DNA of 64,000 nt from Fuerstiella sp. (GCA_022447185.1 JAKVAY010000042.1:32011-96010); one strand, 5' to 3'. Numbered from the stretch's first letter, positions 28,402-39,200 are shown. The notes: generated from the sequence alone by a model not told the origin. Program-made: numbers and translations.

Positions 28402-30798
28402 ATGAAACCTACCCTGTTCACTCTTACGACTCTAATTGCATTGTCCGGATGCGCGACTTCACTTCTTGAAGAACGGGTGATCAGCGATTTCGTGACGGCA
28501 CTGGAGGAAGAAAACGTTCCCGCAATGCGTCGTGTGGTTTCAGATGATTTTGAGCGTAAGGTGAGATTGTCAGATGATACGTTCCGGGATCTGAATATTG
28601 TCAAGCTGCCTAAAGGGGAGCTCGAGATTCTGGACATTGCAGAGCCGACGGATGAAAGTCGCAGTGTCATCGTGTGCGATGATGCTGGTAACAAATATAA
28701 GTTCGAGCTGATTCTGGACCCAGGGAATAATCGCTGGTCCGTCAATGATGTCGTCGTCCGCCAGCAAAAGAAGTGGAAGAAGGTACGCTCCAACGTTACG
28801 TGGCCGACCAGTCAGGTCCTGGACCTTGTGTTCAGTGTTCGCGAATACCTGGATACATGGTCGACATTTGAGCGTAGTCAGATACTCAGCAGGTCGTCCC
28901 CTGCGATGGCAGCTTCACTTGAATCAGTGCCGGAATCCTGGCTGCCGCTGATTACCAACGGAATTGCCGCTAACTATGACCCGGCACTGGCACGAAAGCC
29001 TGAAGCACAGTTGAACAATAATGCCGCTGTCGTGCGCATGCCCGTGCGGGGTGGATATCTGCTGGTGAGCGCTGTCCTGGTTGACAATCGCTGGCTGATG
29101 GATGATATCGAAATCCACAGTCGAAGTGATGCCGGACATCCAGGGTCCGTACGCCGTCAGGCAGATGCTGTTGGTAGCCTGGGTCGTTTTCTGAATGCTT
29201 TCTCATCAGGAAATACGCAGATGCTGCAGGACTCTTCCACACAAAAATTTTATGGTTCAACATTGCAGTTTGCAGATTTGAAACTGGTATCACTTCCGTC
29301 ACCGGATCTCGCACCAAAAGAAGTCAGTATCCGAGCATTTTCAGGTCGTGTAACGATTGTCGTTCCGACAGAAAGTGAAATCGTTCGGTTCGATCTCGTT
29401 GATCCTGACCGGTCAGTTGACAAACAGATTGTCCGCACCAGTAAACCACGACAATTTTTGGTCGATGACGTCATTCTTAACGACAGGAGTCGTCGCAACG
29501 AACGGACACTCGGGTCTGTGTTTACCGCACCAGCCCGCGCGTCACTCTTTGTGACAGCAATGCAGGCACGTGATATCCAGATGTTGAAGCAGCTTTCCAC
29601 CCGAGAGTTCAATGCGGCCGTTTGGGATCAAATTTCTCCGGAATTGCTCAGTCGAATGACACTTCCTTCGGCTCAGCTCAATGACATTGTACTGGAAGGC
29701 AGCAGTGTCCGCGGGAATCGTACTGAGTTGACGTACAGGACATCGAATGGTGTCGCGGTCCGTTGCCGCATGCTGGATCAGGTTGGTCGTCTGGCGGTCG
29801 ATGACTTCCAGTTTCCAAATGCTCAGGATCAGATTTTGTCATTGAGAGTGCAGTCTGCTCTGCAGATTCCGGTCGCTGAATTTACTGTTGCATGGCGAGC
29901 AAATGATTTGACGGCTCTGAAGGAAGCATGTTCCATTAGATTCAATCGACTCGTACTGAACCATTTTGCCACACTGCCTGAGGATACGTTTCATCTGGGC
30001 GACCGTCTCGATACTGCGTTGAGATCCACCCGGGTCACAGAAGAACGAGCCACGGTCCACATGGGTCTGGCCTCGGTGGATACGGCTGAAGTCCATCTGA
30101 TTCAGGAGCACGATCGCTGGGTAATCGACGATATTTCAATTCCGGACCGGGATCGTCAGACAGTTCGGATTCGCAACCTGCTTCGTCAGCAGGTTGCTGA
30201 CAATATGCTGACACGCAGTGCCAAGCTGCGACAGACGGATCACACGTTAATTCAGGATCAACAGCAGGCGCAGCAACACCAGATCCGCGTCGCTCGTCCG
30301 GTGCAGAACGTTCATCACGCTGGCGGGTTTATGCCAAAACAAAAACCAGTGGTAACGGCTGGTTTAGAGGTATTTGGACCAAATTCCACAGATATAGCTA
30401 GAAAACTCAGTAATCCGGACGTGAGTACCGGGTTTCAATCGGGCGACTCAAACGCTGAACATCGCGTTGATGAGAGCGGAGCAATGCTGCCGGCAGCAGG
30501 TGAACGAACCAGTATGGGACGTGGGCTAGTCGAGTCTTTGGATGGAGACGCTGCTAGTGTTGACCTCGTGGATGACGATTCCAGCATCATTCCTGAGATG
30601 TTTGAATCCGTGCCTCGGCTCAAACCGGTTCCTCAGGTTCCCGACGGTGATCCGGTTGACGATGGTGAATACCTTCACTTCGGGCCGGGTATTCGTCAAT
30701 CCGACTCCATTCCGACTGAATCGATCGTGGACCGAAGTCCATCGGTGATTTCAGAGATACTGGACCTCGGAAGGAACCCCGTTCAGGTGGATCCGTAG
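28402..30798 (+). CDS. Large lipoprotein with five tandem NTF2-like modules
   Basis: 798 residues, function unknown. The start MKPTLFTLTT (28402) yields a lipoprotein signal with lipobox LSGC near residue 16. The chain then shows five copies of a module of about 110-125 residues; each begins with a helix of the FVTALEEENVPAM or FTVAWRANDLTAL type and ends with a strand pair containing W/FxVDD (WSVNDVVV, WLMDDIEI, FLVDDVIL, LAVDDFQF, WVIDDISI). That plan resembles NTF2-like/lumazine-binding-like folds. A low-complexity, partly acidic tail of about 190 residues follows. I see no catalytic residues conserved in all copies; ligand binding or scaffolding at the envelope is likely. Confidence 0.8.
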   Translation: MKPTLFTLTTLIALSGCATSLLEERVISDFVTALEEENVPAMRRVVSDDFERKVRLSDDTFRDLNIVKLPKGELEILDIAEPTDESRSVIVCDDAGNKYKFELILDPGNNRWSVNDVVVRQQKKWKKVRSNVTWPTSQVLDLVFSVREYLDTWSTFERSQILSRSSPAMAASLESVPESWLPLITNGIAANYDPALARKPEAQLNNNAAVVRMPVRGGYLLVSAVLVDNRWLMDDIEIHSRSDAGHPGSVRRQADAVGSLGRFLNAFSSGNTQMLQDSSTQKFYGSTLQFADLKLVSLPSPDLAPKEVSIRAFSGRVTIVVPTESEIVRFDLVDPDRSVDKQIVRTSKPRQFLVDDVILNDRSRRNERTLGSVFTAPARASLFVTAMQARDIQMLKQLSTREFNAAVWDQISPELLSRMTLPSAQLNDIVLEGSSVRGNRTELTYRTSNGVAVRCRMLDQVGRLAVDDFQFPNAQDQILSLRVQSALQIPVAEFTVAWRANDLTALKEACSIRFNRLVLNHFATLPEDTFHLGDRLDTALRSTRVTEERATVHMGLASVDTAEVHLIQEHDRWVIDDISIPDRDRQTVRIRNLLRQQVADNMLTRSAKLRQTDHTLIQDQQQAQQHQIRVARPVQNVHHAGGFMPKQKPVVTAGLEVFGPNSTDIARKLSNPDVSTGFQSGDSNAEHRVDESGAMLPAAGERTSMGRGLVESLDGDAASVDLVDDDSSIIPEMFESVPRLKPVPQVPDGDPVDDGEYLHFGPGIRQSDSIPTESIVDRSPSVISEILDLGRNPVQVDP

Positions 30799-31008
30799 GG
30801 TCTGAACATCCGGGAGTGCGGGGCAATTCCTGAATTCGGCATGGTCGTCAACAACTGGATTTGGGCGATCGCTTATGATAGTGTGCAGCTTCCCACTGTC
30901 AGAAAGATATCTAGGTCAGTGCGCATTTGCGGTCAGGCCTGGGCGACCTGGGATAAGTCATTTCGGCAACACACTAACGGGCCTCGGCCTCACGGAGACA
31001 GAACAGAC

Positions 31009-31452
31009 ATGGCCAAAAGCCGACTCAGCATGCGGCGAGAAGTTGAGGCTGCGGACGCCGGTGGGAAGAAGACTCCAAAACGGAAAAAAAAATCCACCGT
31101 CAAGAAGAAAGCGACACGCAAAAAAGCTACGTCGCGTGCGCGTCGAACAAAAGATGTGGCGCCTCGCAGACGTCTCGTGTGGGTTGTTTACAGTAGTACG
31201 ATGCGGGAAGAAGGTCGCTACCTTTACCACGAACGTGATAAGGCCGATGGAAAGCTTGAACAATTGATGGCGAGGGGAAAACGCCGCTACTTTATTCAAC
31301 CTATCAAAGAGCCTCTGGATTCCGAAGGGAATCCGATAGCGGAAGAGACGGCCGTATCGCCCAAGTCAGCCCCTAAGAAGTCAGTGAAGAAGTCGTCCCC
31401 AACACTCGATGGAGACGCAGAAGATACGGGAGAGGCGGAAGAAGACGAGTGA
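31009..31452 (+). CDS. Lys-rich histone-H1-like N-terminus plus conserved small domain
   Basis: 147 residues from the ATG at 31009 (GGAGAC upstream); the longer frame from 30841 lacks support. Residues 1-50 are rich in Lys, Arg, Ala and Thr (KRKKKSTVKKKATRKK), like bacterial H1/AlgP tails. A compact domain follows (RRLVWVVYSSTMREEG, LYHERDKADGKLEQLMARGK, YFIQPIKEP), then an acidic, Ser/Lys-mixed C-terminus. The combination suggests DNA or RNA binding, which is inference. I believe similar proteins occur in other planctomycetes. No operon partner. Confidence 0.75.
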   Translation: MAKSRLSMRREVEAADAGGKKTPKRKKKSTVKKKATRKKATSRARRTKDVAPRRRLVWVVYSSTMREEGRYLYHERDKADGKLEQLMARGKRRYFIQPIKEPLDSEGNPIAEETAVSPKSAPKKSVKKSSPTLDGDAEDTGEAEEDE

Positions 31453-31587
31453 GTCACACGTGGCCAGTTGCAGATCGAGGTTCTGGTCGCGGCTGATTCC
31501 AGTGATCATCCGGCTACCCAACCCGGATTTTATATAGCTAAAGTTTGCATTCGAAGGCCGTGCCGGACAGTTGCTGATGAGCGAACG

Positions 31588-32343
31588 ATGCATAGGTCGG
31601 TAAAGTTGCTCGTCTCTGTCCGCAGTTCAAAGGAAGCCCTGGCCGCCTTTGAGGGCGGAGCCGATATCATCGATGTAAAGGATCCGTCGAATGGTTCCCT
31701 GGGCTTGGCTCAGTCATGTGTGATCGAGCAAATTACGGATCTGATCCACGCGAGATCCCCAAATATGATGATCTCAGCAGCGCTGGGTGAAGTTTCGGAA
31801 TCGACAGTTTCGAATGCGGTCAATCTGAGTGCGGTCTCACATCTGACCCTGGTCAAGTCCGGTCTGTCCGGCCTTTTGTCACTTCCGACTCCCTGGCAGA
31901 AAGCGTGGCATCGATTTCGAGAGATGACAAGTCTCCGTCATTCGAAGACGCAGTGGGTTGCCGTTGCCTATGCAGACGAACGGAGGTCTGATTCACCATC
32001 TGTGATGGACGTGCTCGAAGAAGGACATCGGATTGGGTGCCCCTTTTTGCTTATCGATACGTTTCAAAAGGATGGAACAAGTCTGCTGGACTGGGTTTCT
32101 CAACGAAACCTGGACAGAATCAGACGTCGTACAAGAGACCTTGGGATGAAGCTTGCGCTGGCAGGTCAGATCACCACTGGACTTTTACCGCAGGTTCTTT
32201 GCTGCGATCCGGATATCGTCGCTGTTCGAGGATCTGTATGTGCTGACGGTCATCGTGGCAAAACCGTAACAAGATCGCGTGTCCGCAGTTTTGCGGCAAT
32301 TCTCGGACAGCAGCAGCGACAATGGCAGCGGATGGAGAGCTGA
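31588..32343 (+). CDS. mfnB: (5-Formylfuran-3-yl)methyl phosphate synthase (MfnB-like)
   Basis: Condenses two glyceraldehyde 3-phosphate molecules to the furan precursor of methanofuran/methylofuran. 251 residues from ATG 31588 (the frame is open to 31468 but upstream codons are not conserved in type). The N-terminal signature LLVSVRSSKEALAAFEGGADIIDVKDPSNGSLG is characteristic when read in blocks; D29 and K31 in DVKDP are active-site candidates. Later blocks: ISAALGE, LVKSGLSGL, LIDTFQKDG and LALAGQIT. In planctomycetes this enzyme belongs to the tetrahydromethanopterin-linked C1 pathway; no other C1 gene is in the window. Confidence 0.9.
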   Translation: MHRSVKLLVSVRSSKEALAAFEGGADIIDVKDPSNGSLGLAQSCVIEQITDLIHARSPNMMISAALGEVSESTVSNAVNLSAVSHLTLVKSGLSGLLSLPTPWQKAWHRFREMTSLRHSKTQWVAVAYADERRSDSPSVMDVLEEGHRIGCPFLLIDTFQKDGTSLLDWVSQRNLDRIRRRTRDLGMKLALAGQITTGLLPQVLCCDPDIVAVRGSVCADGHRGKTVTRSRVRSFAAILGQQQRQWQRMES

Positions 32344-32458
32344 TTCATGCCGGAATCCACCACAGTCTGGAGTGTCAGAATCGGCTTTTAACATTGCCGA
32401 CGGACAACTACGATTTATTTTGGCCCTTTGTTCTCTGGCTTCAAATGCGGAATATCCG

Positions 32459-33382
32459 ATGACTACTCGCAGAACATTTCTTCGGCAATCGGTTGTGGGA
32501 GCCGGTGGCCTTGTCTCCGGTTCATCATTGCTACCGTCAGCGTCCGCCGCTCAATTGTCGTTACCAACATCTCTAAAGGGTCGTCTCTACAAAACACTGA
32601 AGATCGGAATGATCGATGTTCCCGGAAAATTGACAGACAGATTCAGGGCTGTCAAAGAAGCCGGATTTCATGGAGTTGAAGTCGAAACACCTCGTCTTGA
32701 CATCTCCGCAACAAAAGAAGCGATTGCAGAAACGGGACTGCCTGTTGACGGATCTGTGATATCCAGTCACTGGGTTGTGCGTCACACGGATCCATCTTCG
32801 GGCGTGCGGAAAAAAGCTCTGGAGACGCTCAAACGTTCGTTGGAAGAGACCCACCTGGTTGGCGGCAATACGGTGCTGTTGGTTGCCGGACACGGTAAAG
32901 ATGGTTCCGAAGCAGACATTTGGAAACGCTGTATCGACAACGTATCGCAGGCCATTCCACTGGCGGCGGAACTGGGAGTGTTCATTGCAATTGAAAACGT
33001 GTGGAACCACTTCATGTATGAGCACTCCGGTGATCGCAACCAATCGGCCCGGAAGTATGTTGAATTTGTCGATGAGTTGAATTCCCCATGGGTTGGAATG
33101 CAGTTTGATATCGGGAATCACTGGAAATACGGCAGCATGGGAGACTGGATTCGTCAGCTGGGCAAACGTATCGTCAAGCTCGATCTCAAAGGGTTTTCGC
33201 GAGCTCAGGACGAATTCGCCGACATCGGTGAGGGAGATCTGGACTGGAGTGATGTTCGAAGAGCTCTGCTGGACATCAACTTTACGGGCTGGGCCGCTGC
33301 CGAAGTGCGCAAAGGCGATCTGAACCGCCTGAAAAATATTTCGTCACAAATGGATCAGGTATTCGGACTGCAGGACGTATGA
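32459..33382 (+). CDS. Exported sugar phosphate isomerase/epimerase-like TIM-barrel protein
   Basis: 307 residues from ATG 32459 with a Tat signal (MTTRRTFLRQSVVGAGGLVSG). The xylose-isomerase-like barrel contains GMIDVPGKLTDRFRAVKEAGFHGVE, IAIENVWNHF with a metal-type Glu, WVGMQFDIGNHW, and VKLDLKG, with Glu, Asp and His metal ligands in plausible places. Function in sugar or cyclitol isomerisation in the periplasm is inferred; substrate unknown. Its last codons overlap the rsmG start (ATGA at 33379), a coupled pair. Confidence 0.88.
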   Translation: MTTRRTFLRQSVVGAGGLVSGSSLLPSASAAQLSLPTSLKGRLYKTLKIGMIDVPGKLTDRFRAVKEAGFHGVEVETPRLDISATKEAIAETGLPVDGSVISSHWVVRHTDPSSGVRKKALETLKRSLEETHLVGGNTVLLVAGHGKDGSEADIWKRCIDNVSQAIPLAAELGVFIAIENVWNHFMYEHSGDRNQSARKYVEFVDELNSPWVGMQFDIGNHWKYGSMGDWIRQLGKRIVKLDLKGFSRAQDEFADIGEGDLDWSDVRRALLDINFTGWAAAEVRKGDLNRLKNISSQMDQVFGLQDV

Positions 33383-34017
33383 GCCATGTTCATACGCTGA
33401 AGGAGGCTCTGTCTGCACATTCGTTCACAGTGACCGATGACCAGCAGTCGCTTCTGCAACAATACTGTCAGCACCTGTGGAGATGGAACAGCCGACTTAA
33501 TCTCACTCGACACACGAATTTTGAAGCATTCGTGACACGAGACCTCAATGACAGTCACCAGGTGGAGAAGCACCTGCACGCGGGCGAATCAATTCTGGAT
33601 GCGGGAGCAGGTGGTGGGGTGCCAGGCATCGTACTGGCCATCCTGAATCCGGAAATCGTAGTGTCTCTGTCGGAAAGTACTCAGAAAAAGGCGACGGCCC
33701 TGCAGGAAATGGTTGCTCAGCTGAGGTTGCCGATCGACATATTTGCAGAACGAGCTGAAGACGTTTTGAACAGCCATTCTTTCGACACCATCACGGCACG
33801 CGCGGTAGCTCCGCTGAAAAAATTGATCCTGTTATTTCGTCCTCACCGGAATCGAATTGGCCGACTTTTGCTGGTCAAGGGCCCGAATTGGGCCCGCGAG
33901 CGTGACGAGGCCTATCATGCCGGATTGCTTGCAGGCATTGAGGTCCAGGTAGTTTCAGAATACACGACGAACGGCCGAACAGGACTCAGCGTTGTCCTGG
34001 AGGTCCGGATTCACTAG
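33379..34017 (+). CDS. rsmG: 16S rRNA (guanine-527-N7) methyltransferase
   Basis: SAM-dependent methylation of G527 of 16S rRNA. 212 residues, typical length. LWRWNSRLNLTRHTNFEAF near residues 33-51, the SAM-binding loop ILDAGAGGGVPGIVLAIL at 72-89, and the late ITARAVAPLKKLILL and LVKGPNW blocks identify RsmG/GidB. The start ATG overlaps the stop of the TIM-barrel gene by 4 nt, so it is translated by coupling. The genome neighbourhood lacks the usual mnmG/parAB partners. Confidence 0.95.
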   Translation: MSHVHTLKEALSAHSFTVTDDQQSLLQQYCQHLWRWNSRLNLTRHTNFEAFVTRDLNDSHQVEKHLHAGESILDAGAGGGVPGIVLAILNPEIVVSLSESTQKKATALQEMVAQLRLPIDIFAERAEDVLNSHSFDTITARAVAPLKKLILLFRPHRNRIGRLLLVKGPNWARERDEAYHAGLLAGIEVQVVSEYTTNGRTGLSVVLEVRIH

Positions 34018-34310
34018 TCAATTCGTGAGCAAGACCAGATGAGTTTTAAGCTGGACTCATTGATCCTGTTCCGGCATTTTCTGCCGTGACCGACCGCTGA
34101 ATCTGAGATTCCGTCCGAAAAACAGTCTTCATCACCCTACGCAGGAACATTGAGAAAACTCCTGTTTCGGTGAAATGCGAATTTCTTCTAAACTTTCATC
34201 TGTGGGGCCGTGTGGTTTTGGTGTCCAGGAAAGTATCCCCTGGCCAAAACTCCGTTCATGGAACGGCAAATGTCGCCGTGATTCGGCGTCTTCTGGAAAG
34301 GAATCCAAAA

Positions 34311-35909
34311 ATGCAGGTCAGTCGATTAGGTTTCTGGGCCCATATGGTTGTTGCGGGGGTCGTATCGCTGTCTCTGATGCCTTCTGCTGTGGGTCAACGA
34401 ACCCGTTTGAGCGCTCTCGAAAGGAATTTCGAGGAGGTGCTCGATGACACCGGTCGTCGAACACCCGGACTGGAAGACCTGCGGAATAGTGGTTTCAGCG
34501 ATCAACCTCCCGTCGATCTTTCCCGAATTGATAAACGCCCGCTGATCAACCTTCTCAAAGAAGCCGTTGCCGAGGCAAGGATTCTCTACAATTCGCTCCG
34601 CAGCGATGCTTCGAGGAATCCGGAACTTCAACGCAGTCTGCGCGAAGTGGTTAAGATAAGAGGTATTGCATCTTACGCCGTAGAGGATCTCGAAAATGGC
34701 GAAGATCTTAATCGTATGTTTCCGGGAATACACAAGCTTAATACGGATTGGCGCCTCCTCTCGCACCAGCTGGGTCAATCACCGCGAATCAGTCGCAAGA
34801 CGCTGGATATCGTCGATCGCATTGATCGAATCGAACGTTCAATGGAGGAGATGTTCCAGCTTTCAGCTCCGATGGATCGGCGAGCACTGGTTACGGAGTT
34901 TGCCGGACTTGAGGCGATGCTGGAAAATCTACTTGAAGAGCTGCAACTGGATCCTCAGAGTACGGACCGCTCCATTGAGCTGATTTACGACACGCGGAAG
35001 CTTGGACAACAGTCTCGCTATATTGAGGATCTCGTTCTGGATGGTGAACGATATGAACAGATAGTCCGTGAATTCAATCGTTTTTCGACACAATGGGAGT
35101 CACTGCTAAGGAATCTGCGTGGTATCGATAACAGGTATGTCCGCCGCAGCACGCGACGTATCGCGGACGGAAACAGCAGAATTAACGATCTGCTTTGGCT
35201 GGAGAAGTCCACGAATCGGGAACACCTGCACCAACTGGCCAATTCACTCATTACAAGTGTGGATGAATTTTTCACAAGGACTCCGCTGAAGCTTGTCGTG
35301 CATCTGAAAAATGTGGACTCCATCCTGGAAACTGCGCATGATTTCTATGGCACCGTGCAGCACTTCAAGCAAAGTGTTGACAACAATGATGACGATGTGA
35401 CGCTTCTCGAAAATTACGGATATGTGGAGGAATACGGGAGCTCTTTCATTCGCTCGTTTTCCACGCTGCGTAGTTCGGCCGGTAAAGTGGTGTTGCAGGA
35501 AATTGAATCAAGCATTGGCTCGCTGCGTGCGGAACTGCATATTTCCGGCACGGTGGCGTCAGTAGATACACAACGTCTGGTCAGGAGAGCTGCGGCACTT
35601 GAGAACCTGGCGGACCATCTGAAATTCGATGTCATTCACTGGCTGGAACGTGACCGCGAGTCTTATCGGGCAGACGCCCTCAAGTCCATGGATCGATTTG
35701 TAGCGCGGTGTCGACGTATGCATCGATTAATGCAAAATCGACCAAACTTGGGTGAACTCCGACGTGAGGCAGCTGACCTGAACAACTCGTGGTCTGAGGT
35801 CTACAGATACCTTACTAGATGCCGGACCGACGATCGAAAGCATATCGGTGCATTGGCGCGGGACATTAATGCATTGCTCTATGAACTGGAAAGCCCGTTG
35901 CAGCAGTAA
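34311..35909 (+). CDS. Exported alpha-helical protein of unknown function
   Basis: 532 residues from ATG 34311, with GGAAAGGA 8 nt upstream; the frame is open to 34170 but that part lacks coding character. A signal peptide (FWAHMVVAGVVSLSLMPSAVG) precedes an almost entirely helical chain, rich in Arg, Leu, Glu and Asp, with pieces such as RIDRIERSMEEMFQL and LLEELQLDPQSTDRSIELI. Repeated helix-hairpin units of about 90-100 residues are suspected. I do not recognise the family. A terminator follows at 35951-35982. Confidence 0.75.
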   Translation: MQVSRLGFWAHMVVAGVVSLSLMPSAVGQRTRLSALERNFEEVLDDTGRRTPGLEDLRNSGFSDQPPVDLSRIDKRPLINLLKEAVAEARILYNSLRSDASRNPELQRSLREVVKIRGIASYAVEDLENGEDLNRMFPGIHKLNTDWRLLSHQLGQSPRISRKTLDIVDRIDRIERSMEEMFQLSAPMDRRALVTEFAGLEAMLENLLEELQLDPQSTDRSIELIYDTRKLGQQSRYIEDLVLDGERYEQIVREFNRFSTQWESLLRNLRGIDNRYVRRSTRRIADGNSRINDLLWLEKSTNREHLHQLANSLITSVDEFFTRTPLKLVVHLKNVDSILETAHDFYGTVQHFKQSVDNNDDDVTLLENYGYVEEYGSSFIRSFSTLRSSAGKVVLQEIESSIGSLRAELHISGTVASVDTQRLVRRAAALENLADHLKFDVIHWLERDRESYRADALKSMDRFVARCRRMHRLMQNRPNLGELRREAADLNNSWSEVYRYLTRCRTDDRKHIGALARDINALLYELESPLQQ

Positions 35910-36294
35910 TGATGCAGCCAATCAGGCGACAAATGTGCGATAAACCAATGAAGCCCGTCAGGTCAGTCTGTCGGGCTTTTTATGTTCCGGGTTCGGCCAT
36001 TTCCGCTGAATTGGTTTGTGGCTGCCGGATATAAGTGTGTGGTAATAAACCTCATACAGGCAATGACTTAAGCCGTATACGTTGGGCTCGGTCGCTATTG
36101 ACCGAGATTTTGGAAACGCCGTATATTTCATGTGGTCAGGTTCGTTTAATTTATGAGAGTGGATTGATTCCATTCCCATTGGCCGGTTTTCCTTCCGCTC
36201 GCGATTCTTACGGGCAGCGGCCGCAATTCTCTGTCTCATCCGAAATCTTTCCATTTTCAACACCGCAGTTGCCGTGTTGTGTTCTTTCTGTCGA
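35910..36294. other. Intergenic region before the LptD-like gene
   Basis: 385 bp. Besides the terminator it has a 7-bp hairpin CTCGGTC/GACCGAG with a 6-nt loop at about 36089-36108 followed by ATTTTGG, flanked by two copies of GCCGTATA (about 36072 and 36118). It could be a weak terminator or a leader structure for the downstream gene. Confidence 0.45.
35951..35982 (+). terminator. Intrinsic terminator after the helical exported protein
   Basis: AAGCCCG/CGGGCTT stem (35951-35957 with 35972-35978), extended inward by a T-T mismatch and CAG/CTG, followed by a T run (35977-35981). It lies 42 bp past the stop. Confidence 0.88.
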
Positions 36295-39200
36295 ATGTCC
36301 CCTCCACCGCGCCCCTGGCTTTGCCTGTTCGGTCTGCTGACTTCGGTCATGTTGACTTGCGGCGCATTGCGCGCACAGGAAGATCTCGCGGTTCAGGACA
36401 ACGACATCCAGCAGCCGATTCAGGTTGAGGGACCCGTCGAGCATGTGTTTGATTACGGCGACGGGATCACAGCACATTCGTTTCTCGGGGGTGCCGTATT
36501 GACCCAGGGTCAACTGAGGCTGCGGGCGCAGACCATCGTGGTGTTTTTGCAGACGACTCCGGATGGTGTGACTGACGCTCGCGTGGTCGCGAAAGAATCT
36601 CGAGCCGTCCGTGGGCTACTTGAGCGTTCCGGTGAACGAAGTTACGTCTCCGAGCGTGCGATCAGACTGCAGTCCGTACACCCTCTGGATTCAAAGGCCG
36701 GAAGTCGCCATACGCAGAAGAAAACGGATTCGGTAGTCAACTGGGCACGGCCAATGGCGTATCCCGAAGAACGTAGTGAACGCAAAGATGTTCGGTTTAC
36801 TTTTGCTGAGGATCCATTTTCGCTGCCGGGGCTTGGCACGACACCGATTCAGTCGACTCCATCCCGACGTATTCAGATTCGAAGACGATCCAGTCAGCCC
36901 TTTGATGTTCAGGCAGTGGAATCCAGCAGTATTCCGCCGGAAAATATTTACGTCATTACCGGTGGTGTTAACGTTCTCAGTGAGGGATCACAAATCTCCA
37001 TTGACGGTCAACCCGTGTACACGGTTGTCGATCTCTCAGCAGATCGGGTGGTTATCTGGATGGAGAAGCCGGCATCCGATGCTCGGGATCTAAAGGATGG
37101 TCTTCCACTGCTGCAGGCGGCTGACACTCGATTTCAGGTCTATCTGGAAGGAAATATCGTGGTGCGTCATAGTCGAGGCACCATCGAGGCGTCACGGGCG
37201 TTTTATGATGCAGGTAGTGGACGAATTCTGGCACTGAACGCAGAACTGCGTGCTGTTGTTGCCGAAAGCGGACAACAAATCCGGATCCATGCTGAACGAC
37301 TGCGCCAGTTGGCGGCCGACCGGTTTCACGCTCAAAATGCATGGACTACCACCAGTCCGTACGGCAAGCCAGGATATCGGCTTCAGTCGGAAAACATTTT
37401 TGTGAATCCCGGACCTCAAACGCCGTGGACCGGATTCAATCGCATCACGGGCGAATCGAAGTCCGGATCGCCCCTTTGGGTCACGGCAGAGAATTCACAG
37501 TTGATTGTTGGTGAAATTCCGTTGCTTTCGGTGCCCCGACTCACCTTTCCCGCAGAAGACCCGGGCATTCCACTTCGGCGGGTTTCCGCAAGACAGGATC
37601 GAATTTTTGGATTTCAGATAAACACGGTCTGGGACCTGACGAAGATCTTTCCGGTCACGGTGCCGCCACGAACGGAATGGGATCTGCTGGCTGATTACTA
37701 CACTAAGCGGGGTCCGGCGATCGGATCTCAGTGGACTTACGATTTCCTGAATCGTATGGGGCAGGTTACGGGCGAAGGCAAAGCCGTCTATCAGAGGGAT
37801 CGCGGTCGGGATGTTTTGAGTCGGGACCGACGTGCGCTGACACCGAAGGATGAAGATCGAGGGCAAATCATTTTCAGACACAGACAGAGAACCGGCGGCG
37901 GTGTAACTTTGTTCGGTGAAATAGGATATCTGTCTGATCGCAACTATCTGGAACAGTTCAGCGAGATTGAATTCGACGAAGGCAAAGATGTCGAAACGAT
38001 TGCGGGAATTCGTCAGGATTCCGGTCCCTTTAGTTCCAGCCTGTTAATTCGTCCAAAGCTGAATCCGTTTGAGACAACGACGGAGTGGCTGCCTCGCGGT
38101 GATATCTATAGTTTTTCAGTGCCGTTTCTGAATGACCAGGCCTATTGGAGTTCGCACAGCAGTGTTGGTTACGCTCATCTGGATCCAACGAGTCTTCCAA
38201 CAGATCCAGCGGATCCATTTTCACCAACGCTGCTTGGCACGCCGTATGTAAGGGATGCGGATGGAATCGTCGCCATGTCACGACACCGAATTGATGTTCC
38301 GTTCATGCTTGGACCAGTGAATGTCAATCCATGGGTCATGGGAGAAGCGGCGTTTTGGAATGAAGGCCTTGTGGCTGGTGATATCGGGCGGCTCACCGGC
38401 AATGTTGGAATCAGGGCGACACTTGCAGCAACAAAGGTCATGCCGTTCGTGCGTAGCCACCTGTTCAATGTGAACGGTCTTGCGCATAAGAGCGAAAATA
38501 TTGTTGAGTATTCCTATGTCGATGTGTCGCAGAACCTGGGCCAGATCGCACAGTATAATGAGATCGATGAAAACTCTCAGGAACGACTGCGTAATCGAGC
38601 CGTGATGCAGATTTTCCCGGGACTGGTGCCTGCCGAGTTCGATCCTCGTTTCTACGCCATTCGTAATGGCGCCGGATTATGGGTCAGTGCTCCTTATCAT
38701 GAACTGGTGGAAGATCAGCAGGTTGTCAGGCTGCGTTGGCGTAATCGTCTGCAGACAAAAGTGGGCCCGGAGCATAATCCCGGGATTCGTGACTGGATGA
38801 TCTGGGAATCCGGAGTGTCATACTTTCCGGATGCCGGAACGGATAACTTTGGCGAAGACTTTGGGCTGTTGTTTGGTAACTATCGCTGGAATCTGAACGA
38901 TCGAACGAGCTTTCTGGCGGATGGAGTCTGGGATTTTTTCACCAACCGACAGAATTACTGGAACGTTGGCGTACTCAACCAGCGAAGTACACGCGGGAGT
39001 GTCTACCTCGCGTACCGGCACGTGGAAGCGCGAAACTTCCTCGACAGTGAAATTGTAACCGCGAGCTACAGCTATCAGATCAGTCCGAAATGGATTTCTA
39101 CGGCAGCGGTTGCCTACGACGTAGGTCAGGAGGAATCTCGAGGTTCGTCACTGACCCTGAGCAGAGTGGGACTGGATTTTGTGTTTCACATGGGCTTCGG

